From Candidatus Lutibacillus vidarii (GTDB taxonomy: Bacteria > Actinomycetota > Actinomycetes > Actinomycetales > Dermatophilaceae): 64,000 nt of DNA. The position numbers were made by a program, and so were the translations under genes. Shown piece after piece: positions 52,830 to 61,429 of this stretch. The notes beneath the pieces are model-generated. The model did not search any database. It worked only from the letters and a program-made list of their open reading frames with translations, and was not told the origin of the DNA. The first letter of the stretch is position 1, and the number at the start of each line of letters is the position of its first letter. The DNA is taken from NCBI GenBank assembly GCA_016717165.1, contig JADKGA010000002.1, forward strand, positions 1,550,001 through 1,614,000, read 5' to 3'.

Positions 52830-53053
52830 TTGGACTCGCACGACCTGCTGACCATCGGCGAGGTGTCGGACCGCAGCGGTGGCCCCCTGTCCTTCGGGCT
52901 CGGATCACGGAGCTGGAGCAGGTCCGCGACGGGCTAGCGATGTCCGTCGGGTGCGGATGCCTCACCATGCGGCAGGGTGCGGTCGTCAACCCCGACGACG
53001 CCTTGGCGACCACCGAGGCGGGTGCCCGCCGGGTCTTCCCCCACGAGGGGTGA
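52830..53053 (+). pseudogene. SoxR/MerR-type redox regulator remnant
   Basis: The first part (TTG at 52830) reads LDSHDLLTIGEVSDRSGG, the opening of a MerR helix-turn-helix. A different frame, from about 52890 to the stop at 53053, reads RARITELEQVRDGLAMSVGC then GCLTMRQGAVVNPDDALATT, which matches the dimer helix end and the iron-sulfur Cys region of SoxR. About 60-70 residues between the two are missing and the frames differ, so this is an internally deleted gene. The iron-sulfur motif keeps only GCGC plus the expected length. It lies divergent to the questin-oxidase-like gene. Confidence 0.75.
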
Positions 53054-53074
53054 CCCGGCGGGCGCGTCCTCGGG

Positions 53075-54826
53075 TCAGCCGCTCACCTCGGCGGGGCGCA
53101 GCGCCCGGTTGACCGCGGAGACGATCGCCTTGAGCGAGGCGCGGACGATGGAGGAGTCGACCCCGACGCCCCAGAGCACCCGCTCGCCGACGGCGCACTC
53201 GACATACGCGGCGGCCTTTGCGTCGCCACCGGCGGACATGGCGTGCTCGGCATAGTCGAGCACGCGGACGTCCACGTCGAACTGGGCCAAGGCATCGACG
53301 AAGGCCGCGATCGGGCCATTGCCGTGGCCCTCGACCGTGGTGACCTCGGTGCCGGGGACGGAGCGGTCGCGCAGGCCGACGACGAGGTGCGTCTCGCCAT
53401 CCTCCTCCGCGTCGATCCGGGTCGAGGCGAGCCGGAACCGCCCCCACGGGTGGTCCGGGGTCGGGAGGTACTCGTCCTCGAACTTCGCCCAGAGCTCGGC
53501 CGGGGTGACCTCGCCGCCGTCCTGGTCGACATCGTGCTGGACCACGCCGGAGAACTCGATCTGGAGCCGGCGCGGCAGGTCCATCCCCCGCTCGGTCTTG
53601 AGGATGTACGCGACGCCACCCTTGCCGGACTGGCTGTTGACCCGGACCACGGCCTCGTAGGAACGGCCCAGGTCGTGCGGGTCGACCGGCAGATATGGGA
53701 CGCCCCACGGGATGCCGTCGACCGAGGTCCCGGCCGTGCGGGCGTCCTTCTCCATCCACTCGAAGCCCTTCTTGATGGCGTCCTGGTGGGAGCCGGAGAA
53801 GGCCGTGAAGACGAGGTCACCGCCATACGGGTGACGTTCGTGGACCTTGATCTGGTTGCAGTGCTCGACGGTGCGCCGGATCGCGTCGATATTCGAGAAG
53901 TCGATCTGCGGGTCGACGCCCTGGGTGAACAGGTTCATCCCCACGGTGACGAGGTCGACATTGCCGGTGCGCTCGCCGTTGCCGAACAGGCAGCCCTCGA
54001 TCCGGTCCGCGCCGGCGAGCAGGCCCAGCTCGGCCGCCGCGACGGCAGTGCCGCGGTCGTTGTGTGGGTGAAGGCTGACGACGACCGAGTCGCGCCGGGC
54101 GATCTGGCGGATCATCCACTCGATCGAGTCGGCGTAGACATTCGGGGTGATCATCTCGACCGTCGCGGGCAGGTTGACGATCATCTTGTGGTCCGGGGTG
54201 GGGTCGATGACCTCGATGACCGCATTGCAGATCCGCATCGCGAAGTCGAGCTCGGTCCCGGTGAAGGACTCCGGCGAGTACTCGTAGTAGATGTCGGTGT
54301 CGGGGATGGTCTCTTCGAGCTTCTTGATCAGCTTCGCGCCCTGGACGGCGATATCGATGATGCCGTCCTGGTCCAGCCCGAAGACGACCCGCCGCTGGAG
54401 CGTCGAGGTCGAGTTGTAGAAGTGGACGATCGCCTGCTTGCTGCCGCGGATCGCGTCGAAGGTCCGCTCGATGAGGTGGTCCCGGCACTGGGTCAGCACC
54501 TGGATCGTCACGTCGTCGGGGATATGGCCGCCCTCGATGAGCATGCGGCAGAAGTCGAAGTCGGTCTGGCTCGCGCTGGGGAAGCCGACCTCGATCTCCT
54601 TGTAGCCCATCGAGACGAGCAGGTCGAAGAGGCGCTTCTTGCGCTCGGGGTTCATCGGGTCGATGAGGGCCTGGTTGCCGTCGCGCAGGTCGACCGCGGC
54701 CCACCGGGGTGCCTTGGTCAGGCGCTGGGTGGGCCAGGTGCGGTCGGGCAGGTCGATCGGGATCTGCTCATGGAAGGGGACGTACTTGGTGAAGGGCATC
54801 CCCGAGGGGGTCTGTGGGTGTTTCAT
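53075..54826 (-). CDS. leuA: 2-isopropylmalate synthase
   Basis: First committed enzyme of leucine synthesis: acetyl-CoA plus 2-oxoisovalerate to 2-isopropylmalate. The 583-residue LeuA has the HMGL-like barrel (DLRDGNQALIDPMNPERKKR near residue 50, VVSLHPHNDRGTAVAAAELG for metal binding) and a C-terminal regulatory domain (residues ~430-583), where leucine feedback acts. ATG at 54826 has AAGGAG ten bases upstream; the longer frame has no ribosome site. A leader peptide gene and hairpin upstream point to attenuation. The gene stands alone here. Confidence 0.95.
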   Translation of the reverse strand: MKHPQTPSGMPFTKYVPFHEQIPIDLPDRTWPTQRLTKAPRWAAVDLRDGNQALIDPMNPERKKRLFDLLVSMGYKEIEVGFPSASQTDFDFCRMLIEGGHIPDDVTIQVLTQCRDHLIERTFDAIRGSKQAIVHFYNSTSTLQRRVVFGLDQDGIIDIAVQGAKLIKKLEETIPDTDIYYEYSPESFTGTELDFAMRICNAVIEVIDPTPDHKMIVNLPATVEMITPNVYADSIEWMIRQIARRDSVVVSLHPHNDRGTAVAAAELGLLAGADRIEGCLFGNGERTGNVDLVTVGMNLFTQGVDPQIDFSNIDAIRRTVEHCNQIKVHERHPYGGDLVFTAFSGSHQDAIKKGFEWMEKDARTAGTSVDGIPWGVPYLPVDPHDLGRSYEAVVRVNSQSGKGGVAYILKTERGMDLPRRLQIEFSGVVQHDVDQDGGEVTPAELWAKFEDEYLPTPDHPWGRFRLASTRIDAEEDGETHLVVGLRDRSVPGTEVTTVEGHGNGPIAAFVDALAQFDVDVRVLDYAEHAMSAGGDAKAAAYVECAVGERVLWGVGVDSSIVRASLKAIVSAVNRALRPAEVSG

Positions 54827-54849
54827 GGCCGGTGCTCCTTGGCTGGGTT

Positions 54850-54897
54850 CTCGTCGCTGGGTGGTGTCCGGCCGGGCACACCTCACACCGCGACGAG
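54850..54897 (-). promoter_or_regulatory. Attenuator hairpin upstream of leuA
   Basis: CTCGTCGC (54850-54857) and GCGACGAG (54890-54897) are exact inverted repeats; the stem extends inward with GGTGT/ACACC after a 5-base bulge. It begins ten bases after the leader-peptide stop and ends 24 bases before the leuA ATG, the arrangement of a transcription attenuator. There is no U-run, as is common in high-GC actinobacteria. Confidence 0.65.
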
Positions 54898-54907
54898 GGG
54901 GGCCGGG

Positions 54908-54952
54908 TCAGGCCTCGCCGCGGCAGCGAAGGAGCAGGCTCGCAGAGCGCAC
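54908..54952 (-). CDS. leuA leader peptide
   Basis: A 14-codon reading frame, GTG start and TGA stop, with three consecutive leucine codons (CTG CTC CTT) followed by Arg-Cys-Arg; the peptide reads VRSASLLLRCRGEA. Short peptides with runs of leucine codons upstream of leuA are known attenuation signals in Corynebacterium and Streptomyces. When leucyl-tRNA is scarce, a ribosome stalled on the run would prevent formation of the hairpin downstream. No strong ribosome site is seen; an upstream in-frame GTG would give a 41-codon version ending identically. Too short for ordinary gene finding. Confidence 0.7.
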   Translation of the reverse strand: MRSASLLLRCRGEA

Positions 54953-55057
54953 GTCGTCGAGGGTATGCCGTGCCGTGGCGCCGAGTCCACCTGGCGAGCC
55001 GGTGTGTCCACATCCTGGTGCATTCACGGTTCTACCCCCCTTGCGTTCAACCCCCTG

Positions 55058-55098
55058 CAAAGACACACCTTTAGAACGCTTCTAAAGGTGTGTCTTTG
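55058..55098. repeat. 41-bp palindromic element, copy 1
   Basis: CAAAGACACACCTTTAGAA, CGC, then its exact reverse complement (19-bp arms), followed by GAGGGGGTGG. The same palindrome, with one spacer base changed, is at 63083-63123. It lies between the gntR stop and the leuA leader on the minus strand, so it may terminate gntR transcription. AT-rich compared with its surroundings. Confidence 0.9.
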
Positions 55099-55149
55099 AG
55101 GGGGTGGAACGGGGGGTGGGTTCACGAACTGAAGGTATGACGGCGCGGG

Positions 55150-55812
55150 TCACGCCTCGTCGAGGGCGTCGATCAGGGGGGTCAGGCTGAACCAGATCCG
55201 CGTCGAGATCTCCGCGGCCTCCTCGCCATGCCCGCGGGCGCAGGCCTGGATGAGGCTGGTGTGCGCACGCACCGAGGCCCGCCCGCCCAAGGTGGCGAAC
55301 CGCAGCCGCTCGACCCGGCGCAGCAGCGGCGTGAACTGCTCGAGGACCTCCGTCACGGCGGAGTTCCCGCACACCCGAACGGGCACAGCGTGGAGCACGT
55401 CGTCGGCAGCGAGCGCCCCCTCGGCATCCGCATGCCGCAGCGCCTCGGCGAAGTCCTCGTTCGCGCCACGCATCTGGGCCAGGTCCGCATCGGTCAGCCG
55501 CGGGACCGCGCCGCGCACCGCCACCTCGTGCATGGCCGCGACCACCTCGAGCGCGTCCCGAGCCGCCGCGGCGCTCAGCCCGGCCACCGTGGTCGAGCGC
55601 CCCGGGCGGCTGAGGACCAGCCCGGACTGCCCCAACCGCAGCAGGGCCTCACGCACCGGAGTGCGGCTCACGCCGAGCCAGGCCGCCAGCTCGTGGTCAC
55701 GCAGCTGCTCCCCCGGCGCGAAGGTCCCGTCGACGATGGCGTCGCGGAGCCGGAGGTAGACGTCTTGTCGCAGCAGCGAGCGGTTCAGCGCACCCCCCGG
55801 TGGAACAGGCAT
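55150..55812 (-). CDS. GntR-family regulator (FCD/FadR subfamily)
   Basis: A 220-residue regulator. The N-terminal winged helix runs through DVYLRLRDAIVDGTFAPGEQ, then LRDHELAAWLGVSRTPVREA, the classic GntR recognition motif. The C-terminal all-helical FCD domain (residues ~85-210) normally binds a carboxylate with metal-ligand histidines, one of which is in ARAHTSLIQACARG region. ATG at 55812 is chosen from the homology start and from a -10-like box just upstream. It is divergent from the M4 protease gene with 127 bases between. The effector and target are unknown; it may control itself and the protease. Confidence 0.88.
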   Translation of the reverse strand: MPVPPGGALNRSLLRQDVYLRLRDAIVDGTFAPGEQLRDHELAAWLGVSRTPVREALLRLGQSGLVLSRPGRSTTVAGLSAAAARDALEVVAAMHEVAVRGAVPRLTDADLAQMRGANEDFAEALRHADAEGALAADDVLHAVPVRVCGNSAVTEVLEQFTPLLRRVERLRFATLGGRASVRAHTSLIQACARGHGEEAAEISTRIWFSLTPLIDALDEA

Positions 55813-55817
55813 GCAAT

Positions 55818-55848
55818 ATATTGGTTGCCTGGTCAGCAAGCCTGTCAA
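55818..55848 (-). promoter_or_regulatory. Putative gntR promoter with operator-like repeat
   Basis: On the minus strand: TTGACA (55843-55848), 19 bases, CAATAT (55818-55823), then the start codon five bases later. TTGC-N7-GCAA (55825-55839) in the spacer is an imperfect palindrome suited to a GntR dimer. Could be leaderless and autoregulated; the plus-strand protease promoter may overlap. Confidence 0.4.
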
Positions 55849-55939
55849 GGGGTCGTCGCCCCCTGTTTCGCGCCCGTCCATGTGGCCTGACCATGGGGCC
55901 CCTGTTGCCGTTGTCAGTGGTCACGGCGACCCTGGTGGT

Positions 55940-57109
55940 ATGCCGACCTCAGCCGCCCCCCAGCCCTGGTGCTCCATCGTCCCCGACTACCTCATGCGCC
56001 GGCTGGCCTCGGCGGACGAGCCGACGGTGGTCGCGGCTGCGGAACGGTCGCTGCGTGCCGACGTCGCGATGCGCGCACGTCGGGAGCAGCAGGACCGCAT
56101 CATCGGGCGCCTCCCGGGCATCGTCCCCCAGGGCCTCCGAGACCGCGCCCGCGACGCCTCGACACCCCCTCGCGCGCAGCAGGTCCCGACCAGCCCGGAC
56201 ACCGAGCCCCCCACCGCCCGGCGCTCGCTCTATGACGCCGAGCACCGGACCAGCCTGCCCGGACGGCTGGTCCGGTCCGAAGGGGAACCGGCCACGGAGG
56301 ACATCTCGGTCACCGAGGCCTACGACGGACTCGGCGCCACCTGGGGGCTGCTCATCGAGAGCTACGGCCGGGACTCCCTCGACGGCGCGGGCCTCCCGCT
56401 CACCGCGACGGTCCACTACGACAAGGACTACGACAACGCCTTCTGGGATGGCACCCAGATGGTCTTCGGTGACGGCGACGGGGTCTACTTCGACTCGTTC
56501 ACCTCGTCGATCGACGTCATCGGCCACGAGCTGGCGCATGGGCTGACCCAGTACACCGCGGGGCTGGTCTACGTCGCGCAGTCCGGCGCGCTCAACGAGT
56601 CCCTCTCCGATGTCTTCGGCTCCCTGGTCAAGCAGCGCTCGCTGGGCCAGGACGCGGAGGCCGCGGACTGGCTCATCGGCGAGGGCCTGTTCACCGACAG
56701 GGTCAACGGGGTCGCGCTGCGCTCGATGAAGGCGCCTGGAACGGCATACGACGACCCGGTCCTCGGCAAGGACCCTCAGCCGGCCGACATGGACGGCTAT
56801 GTCGACCTGCCGCACGACAGCAGCAATGACAACGGCGGGGTTCACATCAACTCCGGCATCCCGAACCGGGCTTTCTACCTCACCGCCACCGCACTCGGCG
56901 GCCCCGCATGGGCCGCGGCGGGGCAGATCTGGTTCGACACCCTCGTCGCGGGTGGGCTCCCCCGTGACGCGGACTTCACCGGCTTCGCGAAGGCGACCGT
57001 CGCTGCGGCAAAGGCGCGGTATGGCGCGACCGGCGTCGAGGTCGCGGCGGTCCGCGAGGCGTGGCGGACCGTCAAGGTGCCGCTGCGGGTCACGCATCGC
57101 AACCGCTGA
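55940..57109 (+). CDS. M4-family metalloprotease, protealysin-like
   Basis: A zinc endopeptidase of the thermolysin family, 389 residues. The zinc-binding HELAHG is at His196-Glu197 and His200, the third ligand is Glu220 in NESLSDVFG, and the active-site histidine is in GGVHINSGIPNRAFY. The N-terminal ~100 residues are the short protealysin-type propeptide, with the PWCSIVPDYLMRRLA sequence (a PPYLL-like motif) in place of a signal peptide, so the enzyme is probably intracellular. No emfourin-type inhibitor gene follows. ATG at 55940 has a weak ribosome site. Convergent with era across 125 bases. Confidence 0.92.
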   Translation: MPTSAAPQPWCSIVPDYLMRRLASADEPTVVAAAERSLRADVAMRARREQQDRIIGRLPGIVPQGLRDRARDASTPPRAQQVPTSPDTEPPTARRSLYDAEHRTSLPGRLVRSEGEPATEDISVTEAYDGLGATWGLLIESYGRDSLDGAGLPLTATVHYDKDYDNAFWDGTQMVFGDGDGVYFDSFTSSIDVIGHELAHGLTQYTAGLVYVAQSGALNESLSDVFGSLVKQRSLGQDAEAADWLIGEGLFTDRVNGVALRSMKAPGTAYDDPVLGKDPQPADMDGYVDLPHDSSNDNGGVHINSGIPNRAFYLTATALGGPAWAAAGQIWFDTLVAGGLPRDADFTGFAKATVAAAKARYGATGVEVAAVREAWRTVKVPLRVTHRNR

Positions 57110-57234
57110 CCGCTGACCGCGGACCTCCGGGCACTGGCAGCGTCGGCACCGACTACTGCAATGGCTCCACCGGCACCGACACGGCCGTCAGCTGCGAGAC
57201 GATGGTCGGCTTTCCCCTCAACCCCGAGAACCGG

Positions 57235-58152
57235 TTAGAAGCCCAGCCGCTGCAGCGCCTTGGGGTCGCGCTGCCAGTCCTTGGCCACCTTGACGTGCAG
57301 GTCGAGGTGGACCCGCTGACCGAGCAGCGACTCGATCCCGGCCCGCGCGGTGGTTCCGACCTCGCGCAGTCGGCTGCCGCCGCGGCCGATGACGATCGCC
57401 TTCTGGGAGTCGCGCTCGACATACACGGTCACCCGGACGTCGAGCAGGGGCGCGGCGTCCTCCCGGCCCTCCCTCGGCACCATCTCGTCGACGATGACCG
57501 CCAGCGAGTGGGGCAGCTCGTCGCGGACGCCCTCCAGGGCGGCCTCGCGGACCAGCTCGGCGACCATGACGGCGTCCGGCTCGTCGGTGTGGACCTCGTC
57601 GGGGTACAGCTGCGGCGAAACGGGCAGGTGCCCGGCGAGGACCTCGGCGACGGTGTCGACCTGGTCGCCGCGGGTCGCCGAGCACGGGACGATATCGGCC
57701 CATGTGCCCGCCTGGTCGACGGCGATGAGCTGCTCGGCCAGGCGGCGCCGGTCCACGCGGTCGCTCTTGGTGACGATCGCGACGACCGGGGTGCGCTTGG
57801 CCCGCTGCAGCTCGGCGAGCTCGCGGGCGATGAACTGGTCGCCGGGGCCGACCCGCTGGTCGGCGGTGATGCAGAAACCGACGACGTCGACGTCGAGCAG
57901 GGTCTCCCGAACCACGTCGTTGAGCCGCTCCCCGAGCAGGGTCCGCGGCTTGTGCAGCCCCGGAGTGTCGACGAGGATCAGCTGCCACGCTGGGGTGGTG
58001 ACGATGCCGCGGACGGTGTGCCGCGTGGTCTGCGGCTTGGACGACGTGATCGCGACCTTCTCGCCCACCAGGGCGTTGGTCAGGGTGGACTTCCCGGCGT
58101 TGGGTCGGCCCACGAGGGCGGCGAAGCCGGCTCGGTATGGCGCCTCAGGCAT
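57235..58152 (-). CDS. era: GTPase Era
   Basis: Ribosome-assembly GTPase acting on 16S rRNA and the 30S subunit, 305 residues. G1 is GRPNAGKST (residues 15-23), G3 DTPGLHKP, G4 TKSD; the C-terminal KH domain has DSQKAIVIGRGGSRLREVGT. AAGGAGA lies five bases before the ATG. The start overlaps the stop of the CBS-domain gene by eight bases. Part of the dnaJ-rsmE-HIT-phoH-ybeY-CBS-era chain. Confidence 0.96.
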   Translation of the reverse strand: MPEAPYRAGFAALVGRPNAGKSTLTNALVGEKVAITSSKPQTTRHTVRGIVTTPAWQLILVDTPGLHKPRTLLGERLNDVVRETLLDVDVVGFCITADQRVGPGDQFIARELAELQRAKRTPVVAIVTKSDRVDRRRLAEQLIAVDQAGTWADIVPCSATRGDQVDTVAEVLAGHLPVSPQLYPDEVHTDEPDAVMVAELVREAALEGVRDELPHSLAVIVDEMVPREGREDAAPLLDVRVTVYVERDSQKAIVIGRGGSRLREVGTTARAGIESLLGQRVHLDLHVKVAKDWQRDPKALQRLGF

Positions 58153-59440
58153 CGAGGTCTCCTTCGGTGCGTCGGGGCGAGGCAGCCGTCGAGACCGGCT
58201 CGACGAGGACCGTCGCGAGGCGGTGTCGGCGCCCGGCCATCCGTTCGGCGGTGAGGAGCAGCCCGGCCACCTCGGCGCGCGACCCCGGCTGGGGCACCTG
58301 GCCGATGGCCTTGGTCAGCAGCCCGCCGACGGTGTCGACCTCGTCCTCGTCGATGCCGACGGCGAACAGGTCGGCGAGGTCGTCGATGGCCATTCCGGCA
58401 GGCACCCGGAGCCGGCCGTCCCCGAGCGGCTCGATCCCCGTCGTGTCCCGGTCGTACTCGTCGGAGATCTCCCCGACGATCTCCTCGAGGATGTCCTCGA
58501 TGGTGACCAGGCCGGCCGTCCCGCCGTACTCGTCGACGACGACGGCGATGTGGTTCTGGTCGCGCTGCATCTCCCGGAGCAGGTCGTCGACCTTCTTCGA
58601 CTCGGGGACGAAGACCGCGGGGCGCATGACCTCGGTGATCGGGCGGGCCGCCGCCCCGGCGTCGGCGTGGGTCGCTCGGACGACGTCCTTGAGGTAGAGC
58701 ACCCCGCGGATGTCGTCGGAGTCGTCGCCGACGACCGGCACCCGGGAGTACCCCGACCGGACGAAGAGCGCGGACGCCTGCCGCAGCGACTTGCCCAGGG
58801 CGATGGTCTCCATGTCGATCCGGGGCACCATGACCTCGCGGGCGGTCGTGTCAGACAGCTCGAAGACGGAGTGGATCATGTCCCGTTCGTCGTCCTCGAT
58901 GAGCTGGTTCTCCTCGGCGAGGTCGACGAGGTCACGCAGCTCGGCCTCGGTGTCGAAGGGCCCGTTGCGCTCCCCCGACCCCGGGGTCACCGCATTGGCG
59001 ACAAGGACCAGGGCGGTGGCCACCGGGCCCAGCACGGTCCGCAGCCCGACGGTGAAGGGCGCGGCCAGCGGGGCCAGGACGTCGTAGTACGACCGCCCAA
59101 AGGCCCGCGGCGAGACCTCCGCGAAGAGGAAGGCGCCCAGTCCCACCGCAGCGATCGCGCCGACCAGCGCCACCGCCCCCTCGCCGGCGAGCAGGTGGAC
59201 GCTCAGGCCAAGTCCCAGCGCGGTGGCGGCATACGCGAGGCACCGCACGACGACGAGAACTGCCAGGTATGGCGCCCGGTCGGCGACCACGCGGACCAGC
59301 GACCGAGCGCCCGTCCGCCCCTCGTCGGCGAGCTCCTCGGCGCGCGAGGGCGACATCCGCAGCAGGGCCTCCTCGGCCGCGACGAGGACGAAGGTGAGCC
59401 CGGCCCCGAGCAGGACCGCGACGACCCAGGCGGCGGTCAT
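58145..59440 (-). CDS. CNNM/CorC-type membrane protein with CBS domains
   Basis: A 431-residue membrane protein of the hemolysin/CorC family. The N-terminal DUF21 (CNNM) domain has four helices (residues ~1-130). Two CBS domains follow, with MVPRIDMETIALGKSLRQAS and NHIAVVVDEYGGTAGLVTIE, and a C-terminal CorC_HlyC domain with AGMAIDDLADLFAVG. Such proteins export magnesium or cobalt or regulate their flux, but the ion is not certain here. It lies ten bases after ybeY and overlaps era. Confidence 0.93.
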   Translation of the reverse strand: MTAAWVVAVLLGAGLTFVLVAAEEALLRMSPSRAEELADEGRTGARSLVRVVADRAPYLAVLVVVRCLAYAATALGLGLSVHLLAGEGAVALVGAIAAVGLGAFLFAEVSPRAFGRSYYDVLAPLAAPFTVGLRTVLGPVATALVLVANAVTPGSGERNGPFDTEAELRDLVDLAEENQLIEDDERDMIHSVFELSDTTAREVMVPRIDMETIALGKSLRQASALFVRSGYSRVPVVGDDSDDIRGVLYLKDVVRATHADAGAAARPITEVMRPAVFVPESKKVDDLLREMQRDQNHIAVVVDEYGGTAGLVTIEDILEEIVGEISDEYDRDTTGIEPLGDGRLRVPAGMAIDDLADLFAVGIDEDEVDTVGGLLTKAIGQVPQPGSRAEVAGLLLTAERMAGRRHRLATVLVEPVSTAASPRRTEGDLDA

Positions 59441-59450
59441 CGTCGCCGCC

Positions 59451-59918
59451 TCAGCGGCCGCGGCGGCCGCGGGTCGCCAGGAAGGTGAGGAGCAGCTGAC
59501 GCTGCAGCTCGAACATCTCCTTCTCCTCTACCGCCTCGGCGTGGTCGTACCCGAGCAGGTGCAGCAGGCCGTGGACGGTGAGCAGGAGCAGCTCCTCCTC
59601 GGCCGCGTGCCCGGCCGCCTGGGCCTGGCGCGCCGCGACCGCGGGGCACAGGACGATGTCGCCGAGCACCCCTTCGGCGGGCTCCTCGTCGGGTCGGCCG
59701 GGCCGCAGCTCGTCCATGGGGAAGCTCATGACATCGGTCGGCCCGGGCAGGTCCATCCACTTGACGTGCAGCGACTCCATGGCCGTCTCGTCGACCAGGG
59801 TGAGGCACAGGTCCGCCTGGGGGTGGACCCGCAGCTGCTCCATGACGTAGCGCGCGCAGGCCATCAGCTCGATCTCGTCGACCTCGATGTCGGTCTCGTT
59901 GAGCACGTCGACGCTCAT
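59451..59918 (-). CDS. ybeY: Endoribonuclease YbeY
   Basis: Zinc-dependent RNase that matures the 3' end of 16S rRNA and takes part in rRNA quality control, 155 residues. The hallmark HGLLHLLGYDH (three histidines, near residue 117) is present; the PTDVMSFPMDEL motif upstream is also typical. Its ATG overlaps the phoH stop (ATGA), the conserved phoH-ybeY pair. Gene order continues into the CBS-domain gene after ten bases. Confidence 0.95.
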   Translation of the reverse strand: MSVDVLNETDIEVDEIELMACARYVMEQLRVHPQADLCLTLVDETAMESLHVKWMDLPGPTDVMSFPMDELRPGRPDEEPAEGVLGDIVLCPAVAARQAQAAGHAAEEELLLLTVHGLLHLLGYDHAEAVEEKEMFELQRQLLLTFLATRGRRGR

Positions 59919-60952
59919 CGTGGGGTCCTTCCGCCCGGGTCGGCCTCGGCCCGTTCGTAGGCGTCGACGATCGCGCTGACGAGTCGGTGGCGCACGACGT
60001 CCTGGGAGGTCAGCTCGGCGAAGTGGACGTCGTCGACCCCGTCGAGGATCTCCCGGACGTGCCGCAGCCCGGACCGGGTGCCGCCGGGCAGGTCGACCTG
60101 GGTGACATCCCCGGTGACGACCATGGTCGAGCCGAAGCCGAGCCGGGTGAGGAACATCTTCATCTGCTCGGTCGAGGTGTTCTGGGCCTCGTCGAGGATG
60201 ATGAAGGCGTCGTTGAGGGTGCGGCCGCGCATGTAGGCCAGCGGGGCGACCTCGACGGTTCCGCTGCTCATGAGCCGAGGGATCGAGTCGGGGTCGACCA
60301 TGTCGTGGAGGGCGTCATACAGCGGGCGCAGGTAAGGGTCGATCTTGTCGCTCAGCGTGCCGGGCAGGTAGCCGAGCCGCTCGCCGGCCTCGACGGCGGG
60401 CCGGGTGAGGATGATCCGGCTGACCTCTTTGGCCTGCAGCGCGGCGACGGCCTTGGCCATGGCGAGATAGGTCTTGCCCGTGCCGGCCGGACCGATCCCG
60501 AAGACCACGGTGTGCTCGTCGATGGCGTCGACATAGCGCTTCTGGTTCAGCGTCTTGGGCCGGATCGTGCGGCCCCGGTTCGAGACGATGTTCATCGTCA
60601 GAACGTCGGCGGGCCGCTCGCGGGTCTGGGCCCGCAGCATCCCGACGGACCGCTCGACCGCGTCCGTGGTGAGCCGGTGGCCGCCGCCGACGATCGCGAC
60701 GAGCTCGTCGATGAGCCGGTCGGCGAGGGCGACCTCCTCGCTCGGGCCGCGCAGGGTGATCTCGTTGCCCCGGACGTGCAGGTCGAGCCGGGGGAAGGCG
60801 CGCTCCAGGGTGCGCAGCAGCTCGTCGTGGGGGCCGAGCAGGGACACCATCGGCACCGCGGTGGGAATGGTGATCGTGTATGTCGGTGCGGCCGCTGAGC
60901 CGGCGCCCGATCGGGGGCCGGCCGCGGCCTGCGGGATCTGGGCGTCGGTCAT
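59915..60952 (-). CDS. phoH: PhoH family ATPase
   Basis: A 345-residue P-loop protein of the PhoH-like class; family members act with YbeY in RNA processing. Walker A is GIGPAGTGKTYLAMA (near residue 155), Walker B AFIILDEAQNTS, and the sensor segment MVVTGDVTQVDLP follows. The N-terminal part looks like a KH-type or single-strand nucleic-acid binding segment (DLHVRGNEITLRGPSEEVAL). It starts at the ATG at 60952 with a GAG site. Coupled to ybeY by the ATGA overlap. Confidence 0.94.
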   Translation of the reverse strand: MTDAQIPQAAAGPRSGAGSAAAPTYTITIPTAVPMVSLLGPHDELLRTLERAFPRLDLHVRGNEITLRGPSEEVALADRLIDELVAIVGGGHRLTTDAVERSVGMLRAQTRERPADVLTMNIVSNRGRTIRPKTLNQKRYVDAIDEHTVVFGIGPAGTGKTYLAMAKAVAALQAKEVSRIILTRPAVEAGERLGYLPGTLSDKIDPYLRPLYDALHDMVDPDSIPRLMSSGTVEVAPLAYMRGRTLNDAFIILDEAQNTSTEQMKMFLTRLGFGSTMVVTGDVTQVDLPGGTRSGLRHVREILDGVDDVHFAELTSQDVVRHRLVSAIVDAYERAEADPGGRTPR

Positions 60953-61013
60953 CGTCTCGCCATTCTACGGGCGTGCCGTCCGCTCGAGGTCACGGCGGCG
61001 TCGACGCCCGCCG

Positions 61014-61352
61014 CTATCCGGGGGGCCAGCCCATCCGCCGCCCACCGATGACGTGGAGGTGGGCGTGGAAGACGACCTGACCGCCGGCCCGACCGGTGTT
61101 GGCGACCAGCCGGTACCCGTCGTCGAGACCCTCCGACGCCGCGACCCGGGCGCCGAGGGCTACGAGGTCGGCCAGCTCGGTCGGCGCCTGCGCCAGGGTC
61201 GGGATGTCGACGACGTGGCGCGTCGGGATGACCAGGACGTGGGTGGGCGCCGTCGGGTTGATATCGCGGAAGGCCAGCGCGTGCTCGGAGGTCGCCACGA
61301 CCTCGGCCGGGATCTCGCCGGAGACGATCCGGCAGAAGAGGCACTCGGTCAT
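61014..61352 (-). CDS. HIT-family nucleotide hydrolase (HinT-like)
   Basis: A 112-residue histidine-triad protein. The N-terminal CLFCRIVSGEIPAEVVATSE and the catalytic motif VVFHAHLHVIGG are typical of the HinT branch, which hydrolyses purine phosphoramidates. ATG at 61352 is chosen because AAGGTG lies upstream; a GTG at 61361 would add three residues. It sits between rsmE's neighbourhood and phoH in this chain; in other actinobacteria it directly follows rsmE, but here an ECF sigma pair of opposite direction has been placed in between. Confidence 0.93.
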   Translation of the reverse strand: MTECLFCRIVSGEIPAEVVATSEHALAFRDINPTAPTHVLVIPTRHVVDIPTLAQAPTELADLVALGARVAASEGLDDGYRLVANTGRAGGQVVFHAHLHVIGGRRMGWPPG

Positions 61353-61429
61353 GAAGCCCACCTTAGCGATCGAGCGGTCAACCGGATCGGGGCGCTGCGC
61401 GTCCTACCGACGTGGCATTCTCGGTTGTG

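Noticed and set aside
54840..55080. T-box riboswitch upstream of leuA
   Set aside because: No T-box core, specifier loop or antiterminator was found; the leucine leader peptide and hairpin explain the region better.
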